A stretch of DNA of 14,052 nucleotides from Bacillota bacterium. Lineage in GTDB: Bacteria; Bacillota; Clostridia; Acetivibrionales; DSM-1351. Position 1 is the first letter of the stretch. Each line of letters opens with the position of its first letter. The notes under the pieces were generated by a model, which was given only the letters and a program-made list of their open reading frames with translations, had not been told where the DNA came from and ran no database searches. Where the stretch lies: the NCBI GenBank assembly GCA_023392075.1, contig JAEVZU010000097.1:1-14052 (forward strand). Reading direction: 5' to 3'. Made by a program: the position numbers and the translations under genes. Shown in pieces: positions 1 to 7,144 of this stretch.

Positions 1-172
1 TTTCTTCAGCATCGCTGATTGTTGAAACCGGAAGATTGAGATTCTTTGCAGTCAGTTCTACAATGTCCCTGTCGTAATATTGGATACCCAGCTTTTCACT
101 GACTTTTCGTGCGATAGGCCGCCCCAGGCTGCCGAATTGTCTTGCAATTGTCACAACGAATTTCTCATCCAT
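1..172 (-). CDS. Cytidylate kinase-like family protein (N-terminal part, cut by window edge)
   Basis: Hand translation of the minus strand from ATG at 172-170 gives 57 residues starting MDEKFVVTIARQFGSLGRPI and continuing through KLGIQYYDRDIVEL. This is the N-terminal nucleotide-binding region of the cytidylate-kinase-like family (Cmk-related P-loop fold): a hydrophobic strand, the 'ITIARQFGSxGR' loop, a helix, then 'YYDRDIVELTAK'. Family members are annotated as kinases by fold; the substrate is usually unknown. The P-loop-like stretch GSLGRPIARK (residues 14-23) has Leu-Gly where many members have Gly-Gly. The gene runs off the left edge, so length and C-terminus are unknown. An AAGAAAG purine run lies 12 or so bases upstream and a good promoter lies at 209-238. 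It is divergent from the PucR-type regulator; no functional link is evident. Confidence 0.75.
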   Translation of the reverse strand, partial: MDEKFVVTIARQFGSLGRPIARKVSEKLGIQYYDRDIVELTAKNLNLPVSTISDAEE

Positions 173-208
173 ACTACATTCTTCTTTCTTAATAGTTTTG
201 TTGAATTC

Positions 209-238
209 ATTATACTGCACAACAATATGGGTTTACAA
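209..238 (-). promoter_or_regulatory. Sigma-A-type promoter for the cytidylate kinase-like gene
   Basis: On the minus strand a -35 TTGTAA (238-233), an 18-base spacer and a perfect -10 TATAAT (214-209) precede the ATG at 172 by a leader of about 30 bases. This is seen directly in sequence; activity is inferred. Confidence 0.5.
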
Positions 239-303
239 TGGACTGAAACTCCAAACTTTCAAGATATTATTGTACTCCGGATACAAAGACATAAATATAA
301 AAG

Positions 304-346
304 CTAATGTTGGTTTTGCAACATGCCAATGTTTGGTTGTACATTG
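304..346. promoter_or_regulatory. Imperfect 21-base direct repeats upstream of the PucR-type regulator
   Basis: CTAATGTTGGTTTTGCAACAT (304-324) and CCAATGTTTGGTTGTACATTG (326-346) are related copies offset by 22 bases, about two helical turns. The junction also forms the inverted repeat AACAT-GCCA-ATGTT (320-333). They lie 57-99 bases before the TTG start at 403, in the divergent intergenic region. They could be binding sites for the regulator itself; this is inferred from position only. No convincing -35/-10 pair for the plus-strand gene could be chosen. Confidence 0.3.
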
Positions 347-402
347 TTAATAAAGGGTAATGTATGATATCCTTTAAATAATGATTTTAGGAGGGATGTT
401 GA

Positions 403-1521
403 TTGCGCACCCAGGTTTCGGAGCTTTATGAGCACGCAAAAGAAAAATACAGGCTGGTACTGCACGGCGGACAAGCGGGCTTGAACAATTCCGCCTCCTG
501 GGTATATCTTGCGGAAGATATACAAAATATATCCTTTTTAAAAGGCGGTGAGCTGGTTATCACCACGGGACTCTTCACTCAGAGCGGGGTCAAGCTGTAT
601 GATTTTATCAGTGCGCTGGTTACACGGAACTGCAGCGGTATTCTTATAAATGTAGGCAAATATCTCCATCAGGAGGATATAACTCCTGAAATTCTGGAGT
701 TATGCAGCATTGCCAGGTTTCCGGTTTTCACCATGCCCTGGGAAGTGCATCTTGTGGATATAATGCAGGATTTCAGTATTCTGCTTCTGCATAACAATCA
801 AAGAGAGGAACATCTTGATGCATCCTTTTTAAGTGCTCTTTATCAATCGCCTGTACAGGAAAATCTTCTCAGGACAATGAATCAGTTTGGATTTGCAACA
901 ACATCCGATTACAGGATAATGGTAATTCAAAACTTGCAGGATATTACAAGGATCACTTCACCATTGAACAGTTATGGATTGAAATATCACATATTTGAGC
1001 ATGACCATCTGCATGTGCTGATATACAACGTTTCAAGCGGAAAACTCTCTCTGACCGGTCTTATAGATTTGATCTGCTTTTGTGATAGTATAAAGCTGGG
1101 TTTGGGTGATGCCATCCATTCGCTTGCTGAAATAAGCCTGTGCTATAAGCGTGCCCGCTTTTCCCTGGCAGCCGCCGTATTCTGGAACCGGCAATATGTA
1201 AATTTCGACGATTTGGGAATATTTCAGATTTTATTTTGTTCCTCCGATCCGGTTCTGCTGCAAACAATTTATAAACGGCATCTGGGCGCTTTAGAACAAT
1301 ATGATACAGAACATGATTCGGATTATATGAATACACTCCGTATTTTCCTGCTTTCAGACTGCAATATCCTGGAGACGGCATTCAGAATGCATACCCACCG
1401 TAACACCATCGTCTATCGTATGCGGAAGATAAAAGACCTTTTAAATTCCGAGCTGGACAATTCCGAGATCAAATTCAATTTGCTTATGTCCTTTTACCTG
1501 AAAGAGTATTTTTCAATATAA
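403..1521 (+). CDS. PucR family transcriptional regulator
   Basis: A 372-residue protein with the two hallmarks of the PucR/CdaR family. The N-terminal PucR domain (about residues 5-125) contains the stretch around SWVYLAEDI, 'ISFLKGGELVITTGL' and the later 'IARFPVFTMPWE'. The C-terminal PucR helix-turn-helix (about 312-372) contains 'LLSDCNILETAFRMHTHRNT' followed by 'VYRMRKIKDLL'. The middle region fits the GGDEF-like CdaR segment. The start is TTG at 403: AGGAGGG at 389-395 sits 7 bases upstream, whereas the ATG at 396 directly abuts this site and its frame stops after 11 codons. Members regulate purine/allantoin use or other catabolic genes in response to small ligands. No purine-catabolism gene is in this window, so the target is unknown. 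It is convergent with the sulfatase gene that ends at 1582 and is transcribed alone. Confidence 0.9.
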   Translation: MRTQVSELYEHAKEKYRLVLHGGQAGLNNSASWVYLAEDIQNISFLKGGELVITTGLFTQSGVKLYDFISALVTRNCSGILINVGKYLHQEDITPEILELCSIARFPVFTMPWEVHLVDIMQDFSILLLHNNQREEHLDASFLSALYQSPVQENLLRTMNQFGFATTSDYRIMVIQNLQDITRITSPLNSYGLKYHIFEHDHLHVLIYNVSSGKLSLTGLIDLICFCDSIKLGLGDAIHSLAEISLCYKRARFSLAAAVFWNRQYVNFDDLGIFQILFCSSDPVLLQTIYKRHLGALEQYDTEHDSDYMNTLRIFLLSDCNILETAFRMHTHRNTIVYRMRKIKDLLNSELDNSEIKFNLLMSFYLKEYFSI

Positions 1522-1570
1522 AAGGACATACCGCAAAACCAACACAATTTAAATATGTGTGAAACATTTG

Positions 1571-1582
1571 ATAGTGCACTAT
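1571..1582. repeat. 12-base perfect palindrome between convergent genes
   Basis: ATAGTGCACTAT is its own reverse complement and touches the last base of the sulfatase stop codon (TAA then TAG on the minus strand). It has no loop and no T-run, so it does not look like a standard terminator. The 60-base gap between the two convergent genes holds no better terminator candidate. Confidence 0.3.
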
Positions 1583-2961
1583 TATAAAATTTTCTTTGCC
1601 AGCTTCATATACTCGTCCCTCGGACAGCCATGGGATTCAAAAAAATCTTCAAGAGCTTTCTTCATTTCGGCAGCTACTTCAGGATGCTTGTTAACAACAT
1701 TGTTATTTTCAGACATATCCAGTTTGCGGTTATACAACTCGGGGGTTATCCCGTCAGCACCGATGGACATATATGCCCATTCCTTTGTGGTTACGGCAGG
1801 GGTTACCTTCCAGTCATCTTCCGCATTACAGCCGCTGACGGCATATTTTCTTCCGAATTCGGCTTTTGAATCGTAAAGCTGCTTTTTGAAGGAGATTCCC
1901 TCAAAAGAGTACCCGGTCTTTATTTCCAGCAGTTCAAACAAGGTTGGCATAATATCCTGAGGCTGTACCATTGCATCACAAACACCACCCCCGGTTACTC
2001 CGGGAACATAAACTATCAACGGAATATGCCGAAGCTGGGAATACATCGGCCACCATAGATTATCGTCCGGCTTTTCCCTGTTACCTTTTCCCACATGGCC
2101 ATGCTCTCCCATTTGGAAACCATGATCCGAAGTGAACAGTATAATGGTATTTTCCATCCAGCCCACATCTTCAATCTTCTTCAAAAGGAAACCTATCCAC
2201 TTATCAACCATGGAGACTTCAGCTAGGTACTGAGCTCTCATGTTTTTCAACTCTCTTTCGGTATATGCGGCAGCAAGACCATAGTTTGGGTCCCTCATGG
2301 GCATGCCGTCATAATCCGGATCAAATTTCTTCACAAAGTAATCCGGTGCATCCCAGGGCTCATGTGGATCAAATATATCCACCCAAAGGAACATATTGTC
2401 TGCCTTGTAATTCAAATCAAGCCATTTGCTTGCCTCAACAGTGGTCTTAACACAATGGTAATCAAATTCGGTTTTTCTTTCCCAGTTAATCCATGGATGT
2501 ATGTCTGCAAGATAGGCCCCCATTCTTTTTGTCTCGGTACGTATCTTTTCCTCGGGTAAATGTCTTTCGACAGGGTCGTTGCAGTGAAGAAAGGTTAAAT
2601 CACCCTCCTGTCCGTGTATGGCATGGCTGGCATGGAAGCCTCTGGTTATCCACCAATTGTTCTTCTGCAGGTTGGGAGGATCAAATATTATTTGGGTTCG
2701 GTATCCGTTATCCCCCAATATACCTGCCATGGTTGGCAGGCTAACCGGCATCGGCCCCCATCCGAAGTGTGGAAATCCTACTTTTCCTGTGTATGTATCT
2801 ATCCTGTTGGGCAGTGTAGGAAAACTTGAACAAATGTAGTTTGTAAAACACAACGATTTTTCTGCAAATGCGTCAAGGTTGGGCGTCTTTACATCCTTTC
2901 CTCCGCAGCAGCTCAAATTGTCAAATCTGAAAGTATCAGACATTATGCATATTACGTTCAT
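1582..2961 (-). CDS. Sulfatase-fold hydrolase with Thr at the nucleophile position
   Basis: A 459-residue enzyme of the alkaline phosphatase/sulfatase superfamily. The metal-binding N-terminus is 'IMSDTFRFDNLSCCGG' (D9, D14), followed by TPNLD (26-30), the active-site strand SFPTLPNRIDTYTG (46-59), DPHEPW (198-203), TSDHG (277-281) and a GKG (291-293) near the expected substrate-binding lysine region. Aligned without gaps from TPNLD to TG against the classical C/S-x-P-x-R sulfatase signature, the residue that becomes formylglycine is T49 (T-L-P-N-R). That rules out ordinary formylglycine maturation and suggests Thr acts directly, as in nucleotide pyrophosphatases of the same superfamily. No signal peptide is visible, so it is predicted cytoplasmic. 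GGAGATGA precedes the ATG at 2961. It lies 33 bases after the MalG-like permease gene and is the last gene of the importer operon. Substrate (sulfate or phosphate ester or diester of a sugar) is not determinable. Confidence 0.85.
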   Translation of the reverse strand: MNVICIMSDTFRFDNLSCCGGKDVKTPNLDAFAEKSLCFTNYICSSFPTLPNRIDTYTGKVGFPHFGWGPMPVSLPTMAGILGDNGYRTQIIFDPPNLQKNNWWITRGFHASHAIHGQEGDLTFLHCNDPVERHLPEEKIRTETKRMGAYLADIHPWINWERKTEFDYHCVKTTVEASKWLDLNYKADNMFLWVDIFDPHEPWDAPDYFVKKFDPDYDGMPMRDPNYGLAAAYTERELKNMRAQYLAEVSMVDKWIGFLLKKIEDVGWMENTIILFTSDHGFQMGEHGHVGKGNREKPDDNLWWPMYSQLRHIPLIVYVPGVTGGGVCDAMVQPQDIMPTLFELLEIKTGYSFEGISFKKQLYDSKAEFGRKYAVSGCNAEDDWKVTPAVTTKEWAYMSIGADGITPELYNRKLDMSENNNVVNKHPEVAAEMKKALEDFFESHGCPRDEYMKLAKKIL

Positions 2962-2994
2962 TATATCATCTCCATTTTTAAATTTTCAGTTCTT

Positions 2995-3858
2995 TTAACC
3001 CTTAACAGCCCCCAGGGTCAAACCTGAAACCATGTACTTCTGCAATCCGATAAATACAAGAAGCACAGGCAGGGATGCACAGACAGAGGCCGTCATGATT
3101 TTAGCCCAATCATATGAGTTTTCACCGAAATAGGTCAATACGATACCAGGTGTCAAGGTTCTCATTTCAACTTTGGTAATGAGAGTCAATCCCCAGACAA
3201 AGTCATCCCAGCCTATCAGGAAGGCGTATATTGCAACAGCAAGAATACCGGGCTGTATAAGAGGAACAATGATTTTCCAGAAAGTCATGTACCTTCCGCA
3301 GCCATCTATTGCTGCGGCTTCTTCCAGGGATGTCGGTATGGTATCATAAAATCCCTTCAGTATCCATGTACTCAACGGCAGAGCTATGGTTGTGCATGCC
3401 AGTATAAGTGCTGTATAAGTGTCCAGTAAACCCAGTTTTCTATAAAGTGAATACAGTGCTATCATTAAAGCAACCTGCGGAAACATTTGGGTGGATAGAA
3501 ATGCCAGCTGAAGTATCTTGCTTCCTGCAAATTTGAATCTTGAAAATGCATAGCTAGCATGCATTGCCAGTAATATGGCCAGAATTGTTGAACCGGCCGA
3601 TACAATCACAGAGTTTTTATAAAAGGTCAGAAATCTCAAATCAGACAGTACTCTTACAAAGCTGTCAAGAGTTGGCTTTAGGGGAATCCATTCTGGAGGT
3701 AATCTTAAAAGTACATCGTTTGTCTTAATTGAAGTTACAAGCATCCAATATATAGGGAAAATAAATATTATAGTAAATACAATAAGAATACAATATTTAA
3801 ATATTCTGCTTTTTTTATTCTTTTCTTTTCCACCAATTTTACCAGTAGTATTGTTCAT
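2995..3858 (-). CDS. Carbohydrate ABC transporter permease, MalG-like
   Basis: A 287-residue inner-membrane permease of the CUT1 (MalG/LplC-type) binding-protein-dependent family. Six hydrophobic segments are visible, the first at about residues 20-40. The cytoplasmic EAA loop that docks the ATPase is at 179-200 (EEAAAIDGCGRYMTFWKIIVP), followed by the typical 'AFLIGWDDFVWGL'. The start used is ATG at 3858, because AGGAAGGAG (3868-3876) is correctly placed 9 bases upstream; the upstream in-frame ATG at 3927 would overlap the previous gene by 53 bases and lacks a site. The gap to the MalF-like gene is only 16 bases and the ribosome site overlaps that gene's stop codon, so the two are probably translationally coupled. 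No ATPase gene follows; a shared MsmK-type ATPase encoded elsewhere is the likely partner. Confidence 0.92.
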   Translation of the reverse strand: MNNTTGKIGGKEKNKKSRIFKYCILIVFTIIFIFPIYWMLVTSIKTNDVLLRLPPEWIPLKPTLDSFVRVLSDLRFLTFYKNSVIVSAGSTILAILLAMHASYAFSRFKFAGSKILQLAFLSTQMFPQVALMIALYSLYRKLGLLDTYTALILACTTIALPLSTWILKGFYDTIPTSLEEAAAIDGCGRYMTFWKIIVPLIQPGILAVAIYAFLIGWDDFVWGLTLITKVEMRTLTPGIVLTYFGENSYDWAKIMTASVCASLPVLLVFIGLQKYMVSGLTLGAVKG

Positions 3859-3874
3859 GATATTCAACTCCTTC

Positions 3875-4819
3875 CTAATCAGAATTAACTTCCATTTTAC
3901 CAAGTATCTTGTTATAAGCTGCGGCAAATATTACAAGGAAAGCCAGCCAGATAACACCGATGGCCGAACCTTTTCCCATATCAAACTCCATAAATGCCTT
4001 TTGGTAGGTATACAGTGTAAGTGTTGTGGTAGAATTGACCGGACCGCCATTTGTCATGGTAAAAAAGAAGCCAAACATTTGAAAATTAGTAACTACCGAA
4101 GTAAGTGTTACTGATTTTATAACACTCATTATACAAGGAATTGTGACATTCCTGAAACTTTGAAACCAATTTGCCCCATCTATTATGGCGGCTTCCTCCA
4201 ATTCCTTCGGAACTGTTTGCAAAGCTGACAGCAGCATAACCATCATCAATGGCATCTGTCTCCAAACTGCCGCAATAACTATACTTCCCATTGCAGTATT
4301 GGTCTGCCCCAACCAGTTTATATTCTGATCCACAATATGCAGCTGGTTTAAGATATAATTAAGCACGCCATACTGCGGTTGATACAGCCACATCCAGAGC
4401 ACTGCCGCAACGACAGTAGGGATAGCCCATGGTAAAAACAGTACTCCTCTGAAAATATTTCTGCCTTTAACCGGTGAATTCAGTAAAATTGCTGATAACA
4501 ATCCGATAACAAATGAAATTATTACTGTGGAAAATACGTATAACAGTGTCCGCTCAAAAGATTCTATAAATTCTTTATCCCTTAATACCGACGTAAAATT
4601 CTCAAAATTATTCCACACAATATTATTCAGATCAAACATACTGTACGAATACATACTCATTCTCAATACCTGAAACATTGGTATAAATATGGTAAGGAGC
4701 AGCACCAATAAAGCTGGTAAGGTTAACGCCCAGGCATACATCCTGTCATTTTTTGCCCTGTTTAACTTAAAACCGGGTTTCTTAATATTTGTCTTATTGA
4801 TTATTGTATTTTGTTCCAT
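3875..4819 (-). CDS. Carbohydrate ABC transporter permease, MalF/LplB-like
   Basis: A 314-residue membrane permease that would pair with the MalG-like protein. The N-terminus is basic and cytoplasmic, the first membrane segment is at about 28-51, and further segments are near 93-114, 127-145, 178-199, about 230-256 and 284-302. The EAA loop is at 208-228 (EEAAIIDGANWFQSFRNVTIP), and the family signature TNGGP is at 256-260. It lacks the extra periplasmic domain of E. coli MalF, as is usual for Gram-positive members. GAAGGTGATAAA lies directly before the ATG at 4819. It follows the solute-binding protein gene across a 105-base gap that holds a hairpin terminator, so its expression is probably lower than that of the binding protein. 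Confidence 0.92.
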   Translation of the reverse strand: MEQNTIINKTNIKKPGFKLNRAKNDRMYAWALTLPALLVLLLTIFIPMFQVLRMSMYSYSMFDLNNIVWNNFENFTSVLRDKEFIESFERTLLYVFSTVIISFVIGLLSAILLNSPVKGRNIFRGVLFLPWAIPTVVAAVLWMWLYQPQYGVLNYILNQLHIVDQNINWLGQTNTAMGSIVIAAVWRQMPLMMVMLLSALQTVPKELEEAAIIDGANWFQSFRNVTIPCIMSVIKSVTLTSVVTNFQMFGFFFTMTNGGPVNSTTTLTLYTYQKAFMEFDMGKGSAIGVIWLAFLVIFAAAYNKILGKMEVNSD

Positions 4820-4866
4820 TTTATCACCTTCAAAATTATATACTCCCAGACATGTTTTGGGGTGTG

Positions 4867-4904
4867 AAAAAGGCAGGCGGTAAGCTGTTTGTTTAACACC
4901 TGCC
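4867..4904 (-). terminator. Intra-operon hairpin terminator/attenuator after the solute-binding protein gene
   Basis: On the minus strand GGCAGGTG (4904-4897) pairs with CGCCTGCC (4879-4872), an 8-base-pair stem with one G-U pair, followed immediately by TTTTT (4871-4867). The loop is 17 bases. It starts about 20 bases after the binding-protein stop codon and lies ahead of the permease genes. Such leaky terminators commonly keep the binding protein in excess over membrane components; that role is inferred here. Confidence 0.65.
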
Positions 4905-4924
4905 CCTTATAATTTAATTTTTGG

Positions 4925-6274
4925 TTATTTATATAACTCTTGTATTTTTTTCTGTACGTCCCCAATTACAGTCGGTATATCATCATTATTCATGGTTACT
5001 CTTTCAACACCTTTTATAATTTCAAGACAGGCTTTATCAAACATCGGATTATTCGCCGGTAACGGACTGGCAGTTTCAGATTGCTTGTTAAATACCTTCA
5101 TGTAGTCATCTTCATTCATTTCAGGAAGTGCAGCAATGGATTTTCTAGCCGAAAGGGTACCATATGCCTTATGATAATTTAACATAGCTTCTTTCCCTAC
5201 AAGATATTCAATCAAGGCTGCAGCCGCTTCCTTGTTCTTTGATTCGGCAGCAATGCCAAGTTGATGTTCTGTATAAACAGTCTCACTTCTGCCGGTTTTG
5301 TTGGCTGGAATTATGGCTACTCCCATACTTTTGTCAAATTCGGCTCCTTTGCCGCTGATACTTCTGAAGGTTCCTCTTCCCATATCCCCGTCAAAGCATA
5401 TGCCCAATCTGCCGGATGCAAATAAAGATCTGACCGATTTTTGTTCTACACCCGTCGGCATAATATTTTTAGCAGCAAGATCCCCCAGATATTGCATGGC
5501 ATCTTTTGTTGCCGTACTATCAAAGGTTACTTTACCGCTCTCATCCTGGAATTTTCCTCCGAAGGCATACATGAGACCTATAAATACAGTCCCCGCATGG
5601 GATTCCTTGGAATTTGCATAGCCTATACCATAAATCTGATTTCCGTCTTTATCCTTTCCAAGTGCTGCAATCTTTGCAGCGGCAGCGACCATTTCCTCCC
5701 ATGTGGCAGGTGCCTTCTCGGGATCCAATCCGGCCAGTTTAAACAGATCCTTATTCCAGAACATGGCATTTGGATGCGGAGCCCAGGGTAAAGCCATGAT
5801 TTTTCCATTAAATGTAGTTCCGGCAAGATTATTTCCATAAAAATCACTTATTGTTTCGGATTTAATTAATTTTTCCAACGGTTCAAGTGATTTTGCACCG
5901 TTAAATGCAACCATCATTTGAGAATTACCCATGATAACATCTGCGGGATTGCCGGAGCTGCACGCAATTAAAACCTGATCCTTATACTGTGCAAATGGAA
6001 CCCCTACGGTTTCGACCTTAATATTCGGGTTTGCAGTCATAAAATCATCCATTAACTTTTTAAATATCTCTTTTGTAGATTCTTCTGTCTCAAGCCAGTT
6101 GCTCATTCTAATAGTTACTTTTTCCGCTGCGCTGTTATTTTGAGTTCCGGCAGCAGTTGCCTCACCATTAGAGTTAGTTTCCTGCTTTGACGCATCCGAG
6201 TTTTGCCCGCAACCAATAAGCATGCTGACACAAAACACAAAAATCATTGATACAGCCAAAAACCTTTTTAACAT
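4925..6274 (-). CDS. Extracellular solute-binding lipoprotein of a sugar ABC transporter (family 1)
   Basis: A 449-residue lipoprotein. From ATG at 6274 it begins MLKRFLAVSMIFVFCVSM and runs into a lipobox L-I-G-C with the lipidated cysteine at residue 22, then a Ser/Asn/Thr-rich linker. The mature part has features of family 1 (MalE-like) binding proteins: 'VTIRMSNWL', 'FMTANPNIKVETVGVPFAQY', 'GNPADVIMGN', 'MALPWAPHPNAMFWNKDLF' and 'ATWEEMVAAAAKI'. AGGAGG in the stretch 6281-6288 lies correctly ahead of 6274; the in-frame ATG at 6310 has no such site and would bury the signal peptide. It would sit on the outer face of the membrane and deliver an oligosaccharide to the two permeases. The ligand cannot be read from sequence. 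The 108-base gap from the response regulator contains TTAAGGCTTAA (6326-6336), a possible operator, but no clear promoter was found. Confidence 0.92.
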   Translation of the reverse strand: MLKRFLAVSMIFVFCVSMLIGCGQNSDASKQETNSNGEATAAGTQNNSAAEKVTIRMSNWLETEESTKEIFKKLMDDFMTANPNIKVETVGVPFAQYKDQVLIACSSGNPADVIMGNSQMMVAFNGAKSLEPLEKLIKSETISDFYGNNLAGTTFNGKIMALPWAPHPNAMFWNKDLFKLAGLDPEKAPATWEEMVAAAAKIAALGKDKDGNQIYGIGYANSKESHAGTVFIGLMYAFGGKFQDESGKVTFDSTATKDAMQYLGDLAAKNIMPTGVEQKSVRSLFASGRLGICFDGDMGRGTFRSISGKGAEFDKSMGVAIIPANKTGRSETVYTEHQLGIAAESKNKEAAAALIEYLVGKEAMLNYHKAYGTLSARKSIAALPEMNEDDYMKVFNKQSETASPLPANNPMFDKACLEIIKGVERVTMNNDDIPTVIGDVQKKIQELYK

Positions 6275-6382
6275 TTGATTTCCTCCTAAAATATTTATTA
6301 TGTATATCACTGGTATAATTAAATATTAAGGCTTAAAGCGCAGAAATAAAACGACACAGAATTCAGATAAGGTATCTTTTTT

Positions 6383-7144
6383 TCACTTGATATTTGCCCT
6401 GTATTCTGAAGGTGTCATTCCAACCATCTCTTTAAATAGCCTTGCGAAATGTTTGGTGCTGTAGTATCCTACAATCTGGCAGATCTCATGTATTTTAAGA
6501 TTGGGATTTGCCAGGAGTGTTTTGGCCTTTTCAACTCTTACTTTAGTCAAATAATCTATAAAATTCTCTCCCGTTTCCTTCTTGAACAGAGAGCTGAAAT
6601 AATTTGTATTCATATGCACATGCCTGGCTACACTTTCGAGACTTATGCTGTTGAAAAAATTCTTGTTTATATATTCTTTTGCGGCTTCTATGGTTTTCCT
6701 CTCACTTCTTGGTTCCTCACCGTGTTCTTCATTTTTTTGCCTGCTGGCAGTATCCTCGCAGGATTTTTCACTCTGGATATCTTTCTCTATGGATTTAAGC
6801 AGGTCCGAAAGTTCAAACCTGTTGACAGGCTTCATCAGGTAATCTACAACACCGCTTTTTATTGCATGCCTTGTATAGCGGTAATCTGTATGTGCGCTCA
6901 AAACAATAAACTTCGTACCGGTTTCCGTTTTCATTATCATATCAATCATTTCAAGACCATTCATCAATGGCATCTCCACATCGACGATGACAACATCAGG
7001 ATCCAATTTAATAGCAAGTTCCAACCCTTTTTTGCCGTCTGATGCTTCACCTGCTACTCTGAAATTTGAATTACTCAACTCTATTAATTTGGTGAGACCT
7101 TTCCTGATAATTTCCTCATCATCAACAATCAGAATATTGAACAT
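6383..7144 (-). CDS. Response regulator with AraC-type DNA-binding domain, YesN-like
   Basis: A 253-residue two-component regulator. The receiver domain (about 1-120) has acidic residues D8/D9, the phosphoacceptor D55 in 'VVIVDVEMP', and the conserved Lys-Pro in 'DYLMKPV'. A short linker rich in charged residues leads to an AraC/XylS domain (about 150-253) with two helix-turn-helix units; the second contains 'IHEICQIVGYYSTKHFARLF'. The ATG at 7144 follows the kinase stop codon directly (TAGATG), with purine-rich GGATGGAGA inside the kinase end acting as ribosome site, so translation is coupled. YesN-type regulators activate adjacent sugar-import genes after phosphorylation by their YesM-type kinase, and the neighbouring binding-protein operon is the obvious target. 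Confidence 0.95.
   Translation of the reverse strand: MFNILIVDDEEIIRKGLTKLIELSNSNFRVAGEASDGKKGLELAIKLDPDVVIVDVEMPLMNGLEMIDMIMKTETGTKFIVLSAHTDYRYTRHAIKSGVVDYLMKPVNRFELSDLLKSIEKDIQSEKSCEDTASRQKNEEHGEEPRSERKTIEAAKEYINKNFFNSISLESVARHVHMNTNYFSSLFKKETGENFIDYLTKVRVEKAKTLLANPNLKIHEICQIVGYYSTKHFARLFKEMVGMTPSEYRANIK

Noticed and set aside
1061..1381. 106-codon minus-strand open frame inside the PucR-type gene
   Set aside because: Antisense of a well-supported gene, with no recognisable domain.
3859..3927. Longer MalG-like permease starting at 3927
   Set aside because: It would overlap the MalF-like gene by 53 bases, has no ribosome site, and adds residues unlike the family; ATG 3858 has AGGAAGGAG at the right distance.
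6275..6310. Longer solute-binding protein starting at 6310
   Set aside because: The extra 12 residues precede the signal peptide and lack a ribosome site; ATG 6274 has AGGAGG.
6366..6376. GATAAGGTATC followed by T-run as a plus-strand terminator
   Set aside because: The stem is only 4 base pairs and no plus-strand gene lies upstream that it would serve.
6449..7042. 197-codon plus-strand open frame opposite the response regulator
   Set aside because: It is the antisense shadow of a gene with clear receiver and AraC domains; it has Cys/His/Phe-rich low-information content and no ribosome site.
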